Shown: in pieces, positions 30,385-39,474 of the stretch | Numbering within the stretch: the stretch's first letter is position 1 | How the letters are laid out: every line of letters begins with the position of its first letter | Source: Haliclona indistincta | Lineage: Eukaryota > Porifera > Demospongiae > Haplosclerida > Chalinidae | DNA: 64,000 nucleotides | Assembly: GCA_964017065.1 (NCBI GenBank) | Contig: OZ024785.1 | Span: forward strand, 11,797,086 to 11,861,085 | Direction of reading: 5' to 3' | Program-made: the position numbers and the translations under genes | The notes under the pieces: model-generated | The model's input: the letters and a program-made list of their open reading frames with translations, nothing else | Database searches by the model: none | Told to the model about the DNA's origin: nothing

Positions 30385-31288
30385 CTCACCACTCATTCAC
30401 CTACCCACCAACTCACCACTCATTCACCCACCCACCAACTCACCACTCACCCACCCACCCACCAACTCACCACTCATTCACCCACCCACTAACTCACTCA
30501 CTCACCCACCCACCCACAAACTCACCACTCACTCACCCACCAACTCACCACTCACACACCCACCAACTAACTCACTCACTCACCCACCCACAAACTCACC
30601 ACTCACTCACCCACCCACAAACTCACCACTCACACACCCACCTACCCACCAACTCACCACTCACTCACTCACCCACCCACCAACTCACCACTCACTCACC
30701 CACCCACCAACTCATCACTCATTCACCCACCCACCCACTAACTAACTAACTCACTCACCCACCCACCCACCAACCAACTCACTCACCCACCCACCAACTA
30801 ACCACTCATTCACCCACCCACTAACTAACTCACTCACTCACCCACCCACCAACTCACCACTCATTCACCCACCCACCAACTCACCACTCACTCACCCACC
30901 CACCAACTCACCACTCATTCACCCACCCACTAACTAACTCACTCACCCACCCACCCACCAACTCACCACTCACTCACCCACCCACCAACTCATCACTCAT
31001 TCACCCACCCACCCACTAACTAACTCACTCACTCACCCACCCACCCACCAACCAACTCACCCACCCACCCACCAACTCACTACTCACTCACCCACCCACC
31101 AACTCACCACTCACTCACTCACCTACCAACTCACCACTCGCTCACCCACCCACCAACTCACCACTCACTCACCCACCTACCAACTCACCACTCACTCACC
31201 CACCCACCAACTCACCACTCACTCACCCACCCACCAACTCACCACTCACTCACCCACCCACCAACTCACCACTCATTCACCCACTAAC
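30385..31288 (+). repeat. CACC/CACT minisatellite, about 900 bp
   Basis: The array consists of variants of CACCCACCCACCAACTCACC and ACTCATTCACCCACC, all in a four-base CACN register. It continues with no interruption to ACTCATTCACCCACTAACGG. The apparent Pro/Thr/His-rich reading frame at 30317-30745 is a by-product. Confidence 0.95.
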
Positions 31289-31469
31289 GGGTATTGGTAA
31301 AACCAGGTATGAGGGAATCGGGAATGGGAAACAGGGAATGGGGAACGAGAAACGACGTACGGAGAAATGCGGAGTGTTGTACGCACGTGGTAAGCTATCA
31401 TAGTATTCTCTCCACGAGACAAGAACGATCTGCTGAGCTGCGCAACTGTGCAATCCCCTGTATGTGGCT

Positions 31470-32075
31470 ATGGCGGACTCAGATTTGTCAACAACCGACT
31501 CGGAGGTATGAGACTGATGAAAGTTACGATGTTGAGGTATTAATAAAATATTTTAATGGTTCCACTGTATCACTATCTTGCCTTTTTGATAGCTCGATGA
31601 CTCTAAAGGGCAATGCTGTTCATTAGACATTGACAACAGTTGACAACAGTCCCGAAAAGAGCGAAATATGGTGAGTTGTATAATAGTTCTGACCTACAAG
31701 CACCTCAACAGGTAAAGAACCAGTTGACAGCTGTGCACAAAATCACACTGGCTCGGGAGATTGGTGATATTTTCATCATATTTATGCAACTATGAATAAT
31801 CATCAAGTATAACTCAGACACAGCGATATTATCATAATCAGTAAACTATGAATAATCATTAAGTTTAACTCATTGATATTTTCATCATACTCGTCAACTA
31901 TGAATAATCATAATTATACACTGTCAGAAGATGATATCGATATCTTACTTCATACCAACCTCATAAAGTAGAAGAGGATGAAGGTGTAGCTACAGAAGAT
32001 GATGATAAGGAGGACCTAGGAGTGGCTACGTTCACAGAGACCCAGGACAAATCCAGTATGATTGAAGTGTAAGTT
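31470..32075 (+). pseudogene. 5' exons of an unknown acidic protein gene
   Basis: Exon 1 (31470-31505) encodes MADSDLSTTDSE before GTATGAG. Exon 2 (31593-31670) encodes LDDSKGQCCSLDIDNS, then a TGA created by a perfect 10-base tandem duplication (TGACAACAGT at 31631 and 31641). Without it the exon would read on to a GTGAGTT donor. A later open piece (31971-32069) is acidic: EDEGVATEDDDKEDLGVATF. It looks like the start of a transposon or host gene; family unknown. Confidence 0.35.
31785..31915 (+). repeat. Imperfect ~57-bp tandem repeat, three units
   Basis: AACTATGAATAATCAT occurs at about 31790, 31846 and 31900. It alternates with GATATTTTCATCATA or GATATTATCATAATC and AAGTNTAACTCA, all inside an intron-like interval. 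Confidence 0.65.
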
Positions 32076-32610
32076 GTCCGCCAATTATCACTATTTTTAA
32101 CTATGGGTCTTTCAGAACAATTGAATTTGACAGTTGGGGACTTTCATGACTTTTTAAAGGATGAAATAAGTAATATAGATATACATTGCTTCCTGACTAC
32201 ATGTCATTAATATATCATACTATGCAGGTTCATGTCAGCAACCAATCAGGCTTTAGAAGCAAAAATTTGCCGAGAAGTGTAGTCCACACTCACTGACTGA
32301 CTGAGGTCTTGGCGAGAAGAAAATTATTTTCCCAGACATTGAGTGTGATCATCAGCAGTATCGTCAAGTAATCTATGATGCTTTTCCTAAACTTTCAAAT
32401 GCCGGTGGGTATGAGTTCATGCGCTGTTGCAGCAATTCAAGGTCCTTAGAGTTACTCCCTTCTTCCTCTTTAATTTCTCCAAGAGCTACCCATGACTTAA
32501 TAGGAAGGTCCAAAGTCTACATCCGACCAGTGCAACGAAATCTGGATACTTCACCTATTACTGAGTACACATCAATGACTAGAGTCAGTTTTGAAAATAA
32601 CTATGGCTGA
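32076..32610 (+). pseudogene. Unknown transposon-type protein, GGYEFMRC motif
   Basis: LARRKLFFPDIECDHQQYRQ, YDAFPKLSNAGGYEFMRCCS, SNSRSLELLPSSSLISP and GRSKVYIRPVQRNLD form a continuous open segment from about 32300 to 32570. The FP.L..GGGYE.(L/M)R and (K/R)(V/L)YIRP.Q pattern recurs in uncharacterised multi-copy invertebrate proteins. No catalytic motif is visible. The upstream part (32228-32279, after TATGCAG) may be another exon. Confidence 0.4.
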
Positions 32611-32724
32611 ATGTTTTCTAATTAATGAGATTTTACTGTTTCTGTCTACAAAGAACAGTGATGGGGGTTCAAATATAGAAATTGAGTTTCCACACAGCTT
32701 GCCAGAGAGGAGAGAAGAGCACTT

Positions 32725-32845
32725 TACCTTCACTGCTTTGGACATGCACTTAACCTAGCAGTGGGTGACACTCTCAATGGTTCGAAATTATGCCGGAATG
32801 CTTTAGAGGTTGTGACGAATATCTTAAATATCCTTGTAACTGATT
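32725..32845 (+). pseudogene. hAT transposase fragment (CFGHALNLAVGD)
   Basis: CFGHALNLAVGDTLNGSKLC and ALEVVTNILNILVTDS show the conserved C..H.LNLA.GD segment of hAT/ZBED transposases. Only about 40 residues remain between other element pieces. Confidence 0.65.
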
Positions 32846-32872
32846 CAAGGCACAACTACAGAGAGCAGAACC

Positions 32873-33165
32873 ACTGATTCCAATACCTCTTCCCAAACTT
32901 CCCTGGCAAAAGATTGCTACTGATTTGTTCCCGTGGAAGAATAATTGGGAAGTCTTGACTGTAGACTACTATTCCCGTTAAATTGAGATGGCTCTTCTCA
33001 ATCATATTTCGTCTACTGAAGTTATAAAAAAGTTGAAGAGCATTTTCGCTCGGCTCGGGATTCCCAGAATCATAGTCTTGGATGGAGGAAAGCAGTATGT
33101 ATCTGAAGAATTCGAACAGTTCGCCAAAGGCTATGGATTACCAAGAAAGCTACCAAGAAAGCTAA
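32873..33165 (+). pseudogene. Ty3/gypsy integrase core fragment
   Basis: PLPKLPWQKIATDLFPWKNN (first Asp), VLTVDYYSR, a TAA, then IEMALLNHISSTEVIKKLKS, IFARLGIPRIIVLDGGKQYV (second Asp, with Gly-Gly in place of the usual Asn-Gly) and FEQFAKGYGL. It ends before the catalytic Glu. This differs from the piece at 10606, so two separate gypsy copies left debris. Confidence 0.75.
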
Positions 33166-33175
33166 ATTATCAGCG

Positions 33176-33424
33176 CTGAAGCCACAGATTAGCTTCAGAA
33201 AGAAGGTTTTGTGTCAAGAAGGCGACAAGAGTTTGTTCCAGTTTTCACATAGCCACAAGCAACTGTCTGTTCAAGAACTCTCGGATAATCTCTGTAAGCT
33301 TCTGCTGCCTTCAATGCCCGAGGCTGACTCTGCTAAAATTGCAAAAGATCCAGAGCTATTATTGTACAGACGTATTAATCATAGATTCAACAGCGCTGAT
33401 AATTTAGCTTTCTTTAGCTTTCAT
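33176..33424 (+). pseudogene. Transposon gene 5' part, split by a LINE insertion
   Basis: ISFRKKVLCQEGDKSLFQFS, HKQLSVQELSDNLCKLLLPS and DPELLLYRRINHRFNSADN. This resembles the C-terminal region of an uncharacterised multi-copy invertebrate protein that normally continues into a W..GTV..YD domain. That continuation is found at 37664-37814, on the far side of the non-LTR element. The frame ends where LINE coding sequence (YRPPN) begins. Confidence 0.5.
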
Positions 33425-33521
33425 TGGGGTATGGTACCGACCACCAAATAAAGCCACTGATATAAATGACCTGCATCTAGTTTTTGAAAGTTTGGATCCA
33501 CGTATTTTTTCTAATTTTGTA

Positions 33522-33544
33522 CAGAGCTTTGCAAGTTGCTTGAC
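33522..33544 (+). repeat. Tc1-type element left inverted repeat
   Basis: Starts CAGAGCTTTG after a TA. It pairs with 35198-35220 with one mismatch (G/C at base 5). Confidence 0.9.
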
Positions 33545-33694
33545 CGTGCAAATGAAAAATGGGCGTTTCCTCTATTGCGCACGTGCGTAAAACCACAACG
33601 GCGCGTGGATATGGACTAGCTAGTACTACATAGCCAGCTACGTAGCAGCTCTCGGAGTCTCAGACTGTTTGTCCTGCCACCTACAACAGCTGCG

Positions 33695-33976
33695 ATGAGT
33701 TCTACAGACTTGGATCTTTTAACCCAGCTCTCTGGGCTGGCCAACACTATTAGTGATGCAATGAAGCACAATGTTGCTACCACTCCATCTGCTCCTTCTG
33801 CTGCTGATTCTCCCAGCAAGATGAGTCAGGTAACCCTTCGTAGCAAGTATCTGGAACAAATTAGAGAAATACATTCACTCTTTGAAATGGGCGCACTCAC
33901 AGCAACAGAGTATGAAGAACAGAGAAAGTTTGTGGTGGAACAAATGCGTCAGATAAACACGCCCATCACTCAGTAG
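33695..33976 (+). CDS. Accessory ORF of the Tc1-type element, SHOCT-like, 93 aa
   Basis: MSSTDLDLLTQLSGLANTIS begins an N-terminal helix, followed by a Ser/Ala/Pro linker (TPSAPSAADSPSK). The C-terminal half, YLEQIREIHSLFEMGALTAT and EYEEQRKFVVEQM, has the L..I..L...G.LT..E(Y/F)E..K pattern of a SHOCT domain, a short oligomerisation module. It lies wholly inside the inverted repeats, faces the transposase gene, and its stop is 137 bases from the transposase stop. Tc1/mariner elements normally carry only a transposase, so this is unusual. A role as partner or regulator is inference. Confidence 0.65.
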   Translation: MSSTDLDLLTQLSGLANTISDAMKHNVATTPSAPSAADSPSKMSQVTLRSKYLEQIREIHSLFEMGALTATEYEEQRKFVVEQMRQINTPITQ

Positions 33977-34112
33977 TCACTACTCATGATCACTGTCATA
34001 TTCATGTGCATGCATACACCCAAATTGACCCAATAATCACTTGAAACATTCAACAATCAAACACAACACAATCATGTGTATTACTAAAACTCTGAACCAT
34101 GTTTACAGAATG

Positions 34113-35078
34113 CTATGCAATATATCCAGAATGTCGAATGTAACCAGTGCAGTCTTCTTGTGTAACACTTGCAAATGCCATTGCTACTAAAAGTCTAGCA
34201 GATGACGTAGTAAGAAATATGTGTTCATTAGCTCGAATAAATGATTTGACTTTTGAAAAAACCTCTTCTAGGGGCATCAAATCAGGACTATATGGAGGAA
34301 GATAGCGTATAAGTGCACCTGAGCTGGTTATGATGTCATAAATACAATCCAAATGATGTATAGATGCATTGTCCAGTATTACTACTGATCGACTGTTCGT
34401 TCCATTGAACGGTTGCAGTGTAGGTACTAGTGTAGTGCGAACAAAGTCCTCAAAAACCTCTCCATCAACAGTGCCCTCATGAATGTACACATCTTCAACT
34501 CCTCGTGTGCTCATTACTCCAATAGCTGATACTCTCTTCCCTCCTATTCGCAGCTGATGATCGACTGGAGTCATGCCTCTGAGACCATAGCCGTAGCGAC
34601 GTATATTATTGCGACGATCAAATCCTGTCTCATCCAGCCATACAAACATGTCTGGGTCTAAAAAGTCTATCTCAGCAGCAAATTCTCCACGTCGTTCTTC
34701 GCTTCGTTGGATGGCTATCTTTCTGAGCTTCTGACGGGTAAAGCCAAGGCGATGAACTGTCCTGCAGATGGTTGATAAGTGTACATCTCTTCCACTGGCT
34801 TCAAATAGTGCATCACGCAGTTCAGTCAAGTACATGCTAGGGTTATCCAGCAAGCAGTGCATTAGTGTGACTTGCTCAAATTCATCCAACAGCTTGTCCG
34901 GTCCATGGTGGTATTCAGTAGGCGATACAGATCCGCTTGCGTAAAATCTCGACGTGAAACGGCCGACGGTACTCTCGCTAACACACAGCAGGTCCGCGAT
35001 CTCGCTCGGACTCTTATCTTTAGCGATTCGAAGCCAAACAATTCGCCAACGCAGATCGTCTGAATAAGCTGTTGGCAT
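34113..35078 (-). CDS. Tc1/mariner (IS630-like) DD34E transposase, 321 aa, intact
   Basis: The uninterrupted minus-strand frame starts MPTAYSDDLRWRIVWLRIAK. Residues 1-60 form a paired-like helix-turn-helix (SPSEIADLLCVSESTVGRF). A second HTH runs to about 120 (LSTICRTVHRLGFTRQKLRK). The DDE core has Asp149 (FVWLDETGFD), Asp236 (VVILDNASIHH) and Glu271 (YSPDLMPLEEVF), with 34 residues between the last two. All three catalytic residues are present and the length is normal for the family. It would excise and integrate the element at TA. The HH after DNASI and the LRGMTP motif resemble IS630-like members more than classical mariner. Confidence 0.93.
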   Translation of the reverse strand: MPTAYSDDLRWRIVWLRIAKDKSPSEIADLLCVSESTVGRFTSRFYASGSVSPTEYHHGPDKLLDEFEQVTLMHCLLDNPSMYLTELRDALFEASGRDVHLSTICRTVHRLGFTRQKLRKIAIQRSEERRGEFAAEIDFLDPDMFVWLDETGFDRRNNIRRYGYGLRGMTPVDHQLRIGGKRVSAIGVMSTRGVEDVYIHEGTVDGEVFEDFVRTTLVPTLQPFNGTNSRSVVILDNASIHHLDCIYDIITSSGALIRYLPPYSPDLMPLEEVFSKVKSFIRANEHIFLTTSSARLLVAMAFASVTQEDCTGYIRHSGYIA

Positions 35079-35197
35079 AGTTGTGAAAACAGCAGGACAA
35101 CCATTTAAAACACGTGCAAATTAGGAAATAGGCTGTGACCGTCTACTAGGGCGCAGCCCATTTCACAATTTCCAATTTTCGATTTACAATTTCCTAA

Positions 35198-35220
35198 GTC
35201 AAGCAACTTGCAAAGGTCTG
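35198..35220 (-). repeat. Tc1-type element right inverted repeat
   Basis: Ends CAAAGGTCTG before TA at 35221. It is the reverse complement of 33522-33544 with one mismatch. Confidence 0.9.
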
Positions 35221-35222
35221 TA

Positions 35223-37615
35223 CTCATTGGCGACTTTAACATCAATTTTTGTAATCCCCATCATCCACTTTTTAACTCACTATCTGATATAATATCTAGT
35301 TTTTTATTAACGCAGGTCGTAACGCAATGTACTCATTGTAGTCACTCTGGCACTTCCACCATGATAGATCTTGTACTTTTGTCAAATCCTTCACTCCTTG
35401 TTTCATGTAATGTTATTGCTCCACTTGTAAATTCAGACCATAATGGCATTGAACTGATACTAGCATGGTCTCACCGTCCTCATTCTTTGAAGCCTGTTAG
35501 ACGCACAATCTGGAAATATGAGCAGGCAGATTTTGAAAAAGCAAATGACTTAATTGAAAAAGAAGACTGGTCCTCAGTACTCAATGCTCCTGATATTGAT
35601 TCAGCATGGCTATCGTGGGAAAACAAATATATGCAAATTGTTGAAGAGTGTATTCCTCGAGTTTCTGTCCTGCGTAAGCCAAACGTACCTTGGATATCTA
35701 AACCGATCAAGGCCAGAATTAAACGACGTAATAGCCTATTCAAAAGAGCAAAATCTAGTGGGCAACCAACAGACTGGACACAGTATCGTTCTTTGAGGAA
35801 TGAAATTGTAAGTCAGCTGAGAATCTCTAAGAAAAACTATCTGAAGAAGATGTCTACAATGGGAAGTAAACAATTCTGGAGGGCTATTAAGAAAATGAAC
35901 AAGACATCTAGTAAGCTTCCTACTTTGAAATGGGATAATATTGTTGCATCTTCTGATGTTGATAAAGCAGCTTTGTTAAATAATGTACTCGCTAAAAATT
36001 TTAACGACGCTGTTCGACCATTGTCAATGCATGATTGTGAAGCATTCTCCATTGACCCGTCAGTGGTATCGTGTGACGATGTTTTATGCTCTGAGGAAGA
36101 AGTTTTTGATCTGCTGATGGCCATTGATAGTAATAAGGCACCAGGTATAGATCAAATATCTGGCTCTATGCTCAAAGGAACAGCGCTTTCCATCTCTCCC
36201 ATTTTAACCGACTTATTTAATAAATCCATAGCGGCTGGTAAAGTTCCTGAAGGTTGGAAATTATCTTCCATTATACCAGTCCCGAAGACTGCAAATACTG
36301 ACAATCCAGCTAAGTATCGACCAATATCCCTTCTCTCAATTGTCAGCAAAGTCTTAGAGAGACATATGTATAATGTCATCTATGATCATCTTGTCATTAA
36401 TGGTCTAACCGCTGACTCTCAATGGGGGTTTTCTCCTGGAAAATCTACCACAACAGCTCTGGTGGCAACTTTCCACCAGGTTCTCAGCTACTTAGATAAG
36501 GGCCTTGACGTCTCCATCTTATTTTTTGATATTAAAAAGGCCTTTGATAGCGTGCCACATCTACCTCTTCTAAACAAGTTAAAACAAATTAATCTTCATC
36601 CTGTCGTCCTGCAGTGGCTTTCCTCTTATTTGTTCAACAGACGACAGGTTGTGGCTGTTGATGGTGTGTTCTCTGGTGCAACAACTGTTACATCTGGAGT
36701 CCCTCAAGGGTCAGTTCTTGGTCCTTTGCTCTTTTTGATTTATATAAACGAGGTTTCACAGCTTAAACTTTCTGAGGGTACCAGTGTCACTCTGTATGCT
36801 GATGATATTATGATGTACAAACCGATCACCTGTGCTGACGATTATGGTAAACTACAGACAGACATAAACAGTATCTACAATTGCATCTCTGCGAGATCCT
36901 TAACTTTGAACGCTGAAAAGTGCAAGTATCTTGTCTGCTCGAAAAAATCATCTCCAACGCTGCCACCATTTGGATTACACTTAAATAATGAAGTGCTAGA
37001 AAGGGTACGGCAGTACCGTTATCTGGGTGTACTTGTCACTGAAAGATTGTCATGGAATGATCATATATCAAACATCTGTAAGAAGGCTAGGAAACTTATA
37101 GGCATGCTGTACAGACAATTCTATGCGTGGGCAGACAAGAGCACTTTAAAGACTATTTACTTGACTTCAATTCGGCCACATCTAGAATATGCCTGTCAAC
37201 TATGGGACCCCAGACAGCCTCTCAACTACAATCTCTTGAATCAGTACAGAAATTTGCTTGTAAGGTATGCCTAAAGAGATGGGATATGAGGTATACAGAC
37301 ATGCTAATTGAACTTGACTTACCTCCATTAAAATTACGTAGACAATATTTAAAATTAACCACTCTACATGGTATCTTGTACAATTACTCTTACTTTCCTG
37401 TAAATATATTTAACTTTAATAACTCACCTTATACTAGTAATCGTAATTTAAATCTTATTAAACCTATTGTACGTACAAATTATTTCTTACACTCCTTTGT
37501 TCCTAATTCTGTTGTTCTTTGGAATTCACTCCCTTTTTCTCTCCAATCGACTATTTCTATCTCTTCTTTTAAATATAATTTAGTTAAATTTCTTTCAGAA
37601 CATGATTTGTATTAG
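35223..37615 (+). pseudogene. LINE endonuclease/reverse transcriptase ORF, one frameshift
   Basis: After the Tc1-type element the frame continues LIGDFNINFC (endonuclease Asp/Asn) and NSDHNGIELIL (terminal Asp-His). Then KAPGIDQISGSMLKG, YRPISLLSIVSKVLER, LFFDIKKAFDSVP (first catalytic Asp), TSGVPQGSVLGPLLF and YADDIMMY (catalytic Asp pair) mark a complete reverse transcriptase. A frameshift near 37200-37235 moves the C-terminal part to another frame, which reads SVQKFACKVCLKRWD, SFVPNSVVLWNSLPF and ends at 37615, 28 bases before the poly(A). The protein acts on its own RNA at nicked DNA. It lacks its start, and the 5' coding is split by the Tc1-type element. Confidence 0.88.
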
Positions 37616-37663
37616 CTTTTGCTATTTTCATGTTGAAAAGTTAAAAAAAAAAAAAAAAAAAAA

Positions 37664-37814
37664 CTGTGATGGCATGATGGCATGGTACAAGGGGACGGTA
37701 TTGTCCTATGATGAATCTACTAGAGAATACAGGATTGCATATGATAATGAAGATGAAATATTTTCTTTTCCTTTGCTAGAAGACTTAGAAAATAATGATC
37801 TGCAATTTTATTAA
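37664..37814 (+). pseudogene. Transposon gene 3' part, Tudor-like W..GTV domain
   Basis: WYKGTVLSYDESTREYRIAY, DNEDEIFSFPLLEDL and ENNDLQFY before TAA form a small barrel-like domain (W..G.V..YD......Y.I.Y...E). It directly follows the LINE poly(A) and completes the gene begun at 33176-33424. It is the 3' flank of the LINE insertion. Confidence 0.5.
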
Positions 37815-38332
37815 CTGATTGTTGTTACACCCTTAAAAATACAGAAAGAAACAGGGTCAAATTGAGAACTGAGTGCAGTACAGTATTATGCAGTATTATA
37901 CAGTACTGTTGTGCCGTGATACCGTATAATATCATTTAAGCGTAAATAGGAGAAAAACTGTGCTTGTCACAAACTTGTTTTTGAAGAAAGCGAGCGTACG
38001 CGGTGAACGAATGCAAGCAAAGTATATATTAGTCTTCTCAGAAAAGAATAGAGAATTCAGTAGTGAGCCAATTGTTCGAGTTCAGTGAGATTACAAAATT
38101 CTTCCGGAGTCGCTACTACTGTATATTCACTCCATTCCTACTAGCTTGTTGAGTTGCATGGGCGGTGTGCTAACGTAGAGCAGAAGGTAATGGTAACTAG
38201 TAGGGCTGTGAACCGGTATACAATAATCGATAACTAACCGGTTTTCTGCGCAACCGATTGATTATTGTCCAATACACGGTTACCGGGATGCATTGCGCAT
38301 GCGCATGAGTTCATCATGTGCAAGCAATTAAA
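37815..38332. other. Intergenic, and left end of the hAT element
   Basis: No gene is seen. CAGTATTATGCAGTATTATA is a small repeat at 37878-37900. TAGGGCTGTGAACCGG at 38200 looks like a hAT terminal sequence, followed by AACCGGTTTTCTGCGCAACC-type subterminal motifs. This suggests the left end of the hAT copy at 38333. Confidence 0.45.
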
Positions 38333-39440
38333 ATGGCGGGAGTTGTAGAAGAGATCATTACGCCATCTACTAACAAGGCGCGCGCGTGGAAACACTTTGG
38401 TTATGTGAAGGACTCTGCTACAGGCAAGCTAAAGATCGGGAAGAAAGTTACGTGTAGGTTGTGTCGAGGAGAGGTCTCCCACTCTGGTGGAACTAGTAAT
38501 CTCAAGAATCATTTGCGTCACAAACATCTCCCTGAGTATAGATAGCAGTACGATGATGAGCCTGGTACCTCAGGTACTCAGAGTCAGCTGGATGTGTTCT
38601 GCAAGGCAAGTCGTTCAGTGAAGAAGTTGTCCCCAAGTTCACCAAGAGCCCAAGAGCTTACAGGTGCCATAGTAGACTTTGTCGTGCGTGACTTGAGGCC
38701 TTAGCGTTGTTGACAGCGTAGGATTTCTTCACTTACTAAATGTGGCTGAATCTCCATACGTAGTCCCCTGTCGTCGCACAATAGAAAGCTACATTGATAA
38801 GAGGTACCTACTTGTGAAGACCCGTGTGAAAGAGGAGCTCAAGCAGGTTGAGTACATGAGATTGACAACAGACATGTGGACGTCAAGGGCTAAAGATGGG
38901 TATATCTCTTTAACTGCTCATAGCATTTCCCCACAGTTTGTGATGAAGCATCGTAACTTGCACAGCAGTCATTTTCCCGGCAGCCACACTGCAGTCAACA
39001 TTGCTGCAAAGCTACAAGAGATGGTAGAGAAAGGTTGGGGAATTGACTTAAACACTCAAGTCCCAGCATTTACCACTGACAATGCCAAGAATGTTGTCAA
39101 TGCTGTCAGCGAAAATCTTATGCTTGTGGCAATTCCTTGTGCTGGACACAGTTTCAATTTAGCAGTTCAAGATGCCTTAGCTGTGAAAGGGTTTCACACT
39201 GCTTTGGCAAGAGCCAAGAAGGTTGTCGAACACTTCAACCACTCTCGACTTGACACTGAAGAGCTTAAACTGAAGCAGGAGCAGTTAGGATTGCCCTCTC
39301 ATTGCCTGATACAGGACGTTTCCACGCGCTGGAACTCAACTCTTGATATGGCATCTCATCTTTGTGAACAACAAAGAAGTGCATTGATCATCGAGCCAAC
39401 TGCAGCGATCATGTCACAGCAAGTCCAGCAGTTAGCTGCT
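38333..39440 (+). pseudogene. BED-finger hAT transposase, C-terminally truncated
   Basis: MAGVVEEIITPSTNKARAWK starts the protein. The BED zinc finger is KVTCRLCRGEVSHSGGTSN then LKNHLRHKH. A TAG at 38543-38545 and a frameshift at about 38700 interrupt it. From 38742 the catalytic region is open: MRLTTDMWTSRAKDG (first Asp), FTTDNAKNVVNAV (second Asp), IPCAGHSFNLAVQDAL and DVSTRWNSTLDM (the RW motif). The frame ends about 39440 without the Glu and dimerisation domain and runs into an unrelated RecQ-like fragment. It belongs to the ZBED group of hAT. Confidence 0.85.
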
Positions 39441-39474
39441 CAGCGGATTCTGCTGAGCGGCAGAAGACATCTCA

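Larger units (their letters stand above)
33522..35220. mobile_element. Tc1/mariner-type element, 1699 bp, two ORFs, TA target
   Basis: The terminal inverted repeats are 23 bp (CAGAGCTTTGCAAGTTGC... left, 33522-33544; right arm 35198-35220, one mismatch). TA flanks both ends (33520-33521 and 35221-35222). Removing the element and one TA leaves a continuous LINE reading frame (SNFV then LIGDFN). It carries an uninterrupted DD34E transposase on the minus strand and a short plus-strand ORF, converging. Both frames are open, so the copy is young and possibly active. Confidence 0.92.
33425..37663 (+). mobile_element. Non-LTR retrotransposon, 5'-truncated, split by a Tc1-type element
   Basis: LINE coding starts with GVWYRPPNKATDINDLH (about 33425), continues to 33521, is interrupted by the Tc1-type element, resumes at 35223, and ends in a pure poly(A) tract at 37643-37663. 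The 5' truncation and the tail are typical of target-primed insertion. The reverse transcriptase resembles the CR1/Jockey superfamily. It sits inside another element gene (33176 and 37664). No clean target duplication was found. Confidence 0.8.

Noticed and set aside
30317..30745. Pro/Thr/His-rich protein-coding frame
   Set aside because: It is produced by the CACC/CACT minisatellite, whose four-base register opens frames by chance.
35480..35743. Minus-strand frames inside the LINE
   Set aside because: Antisense shadows of the endonuclease/reverse transcriptase frame.
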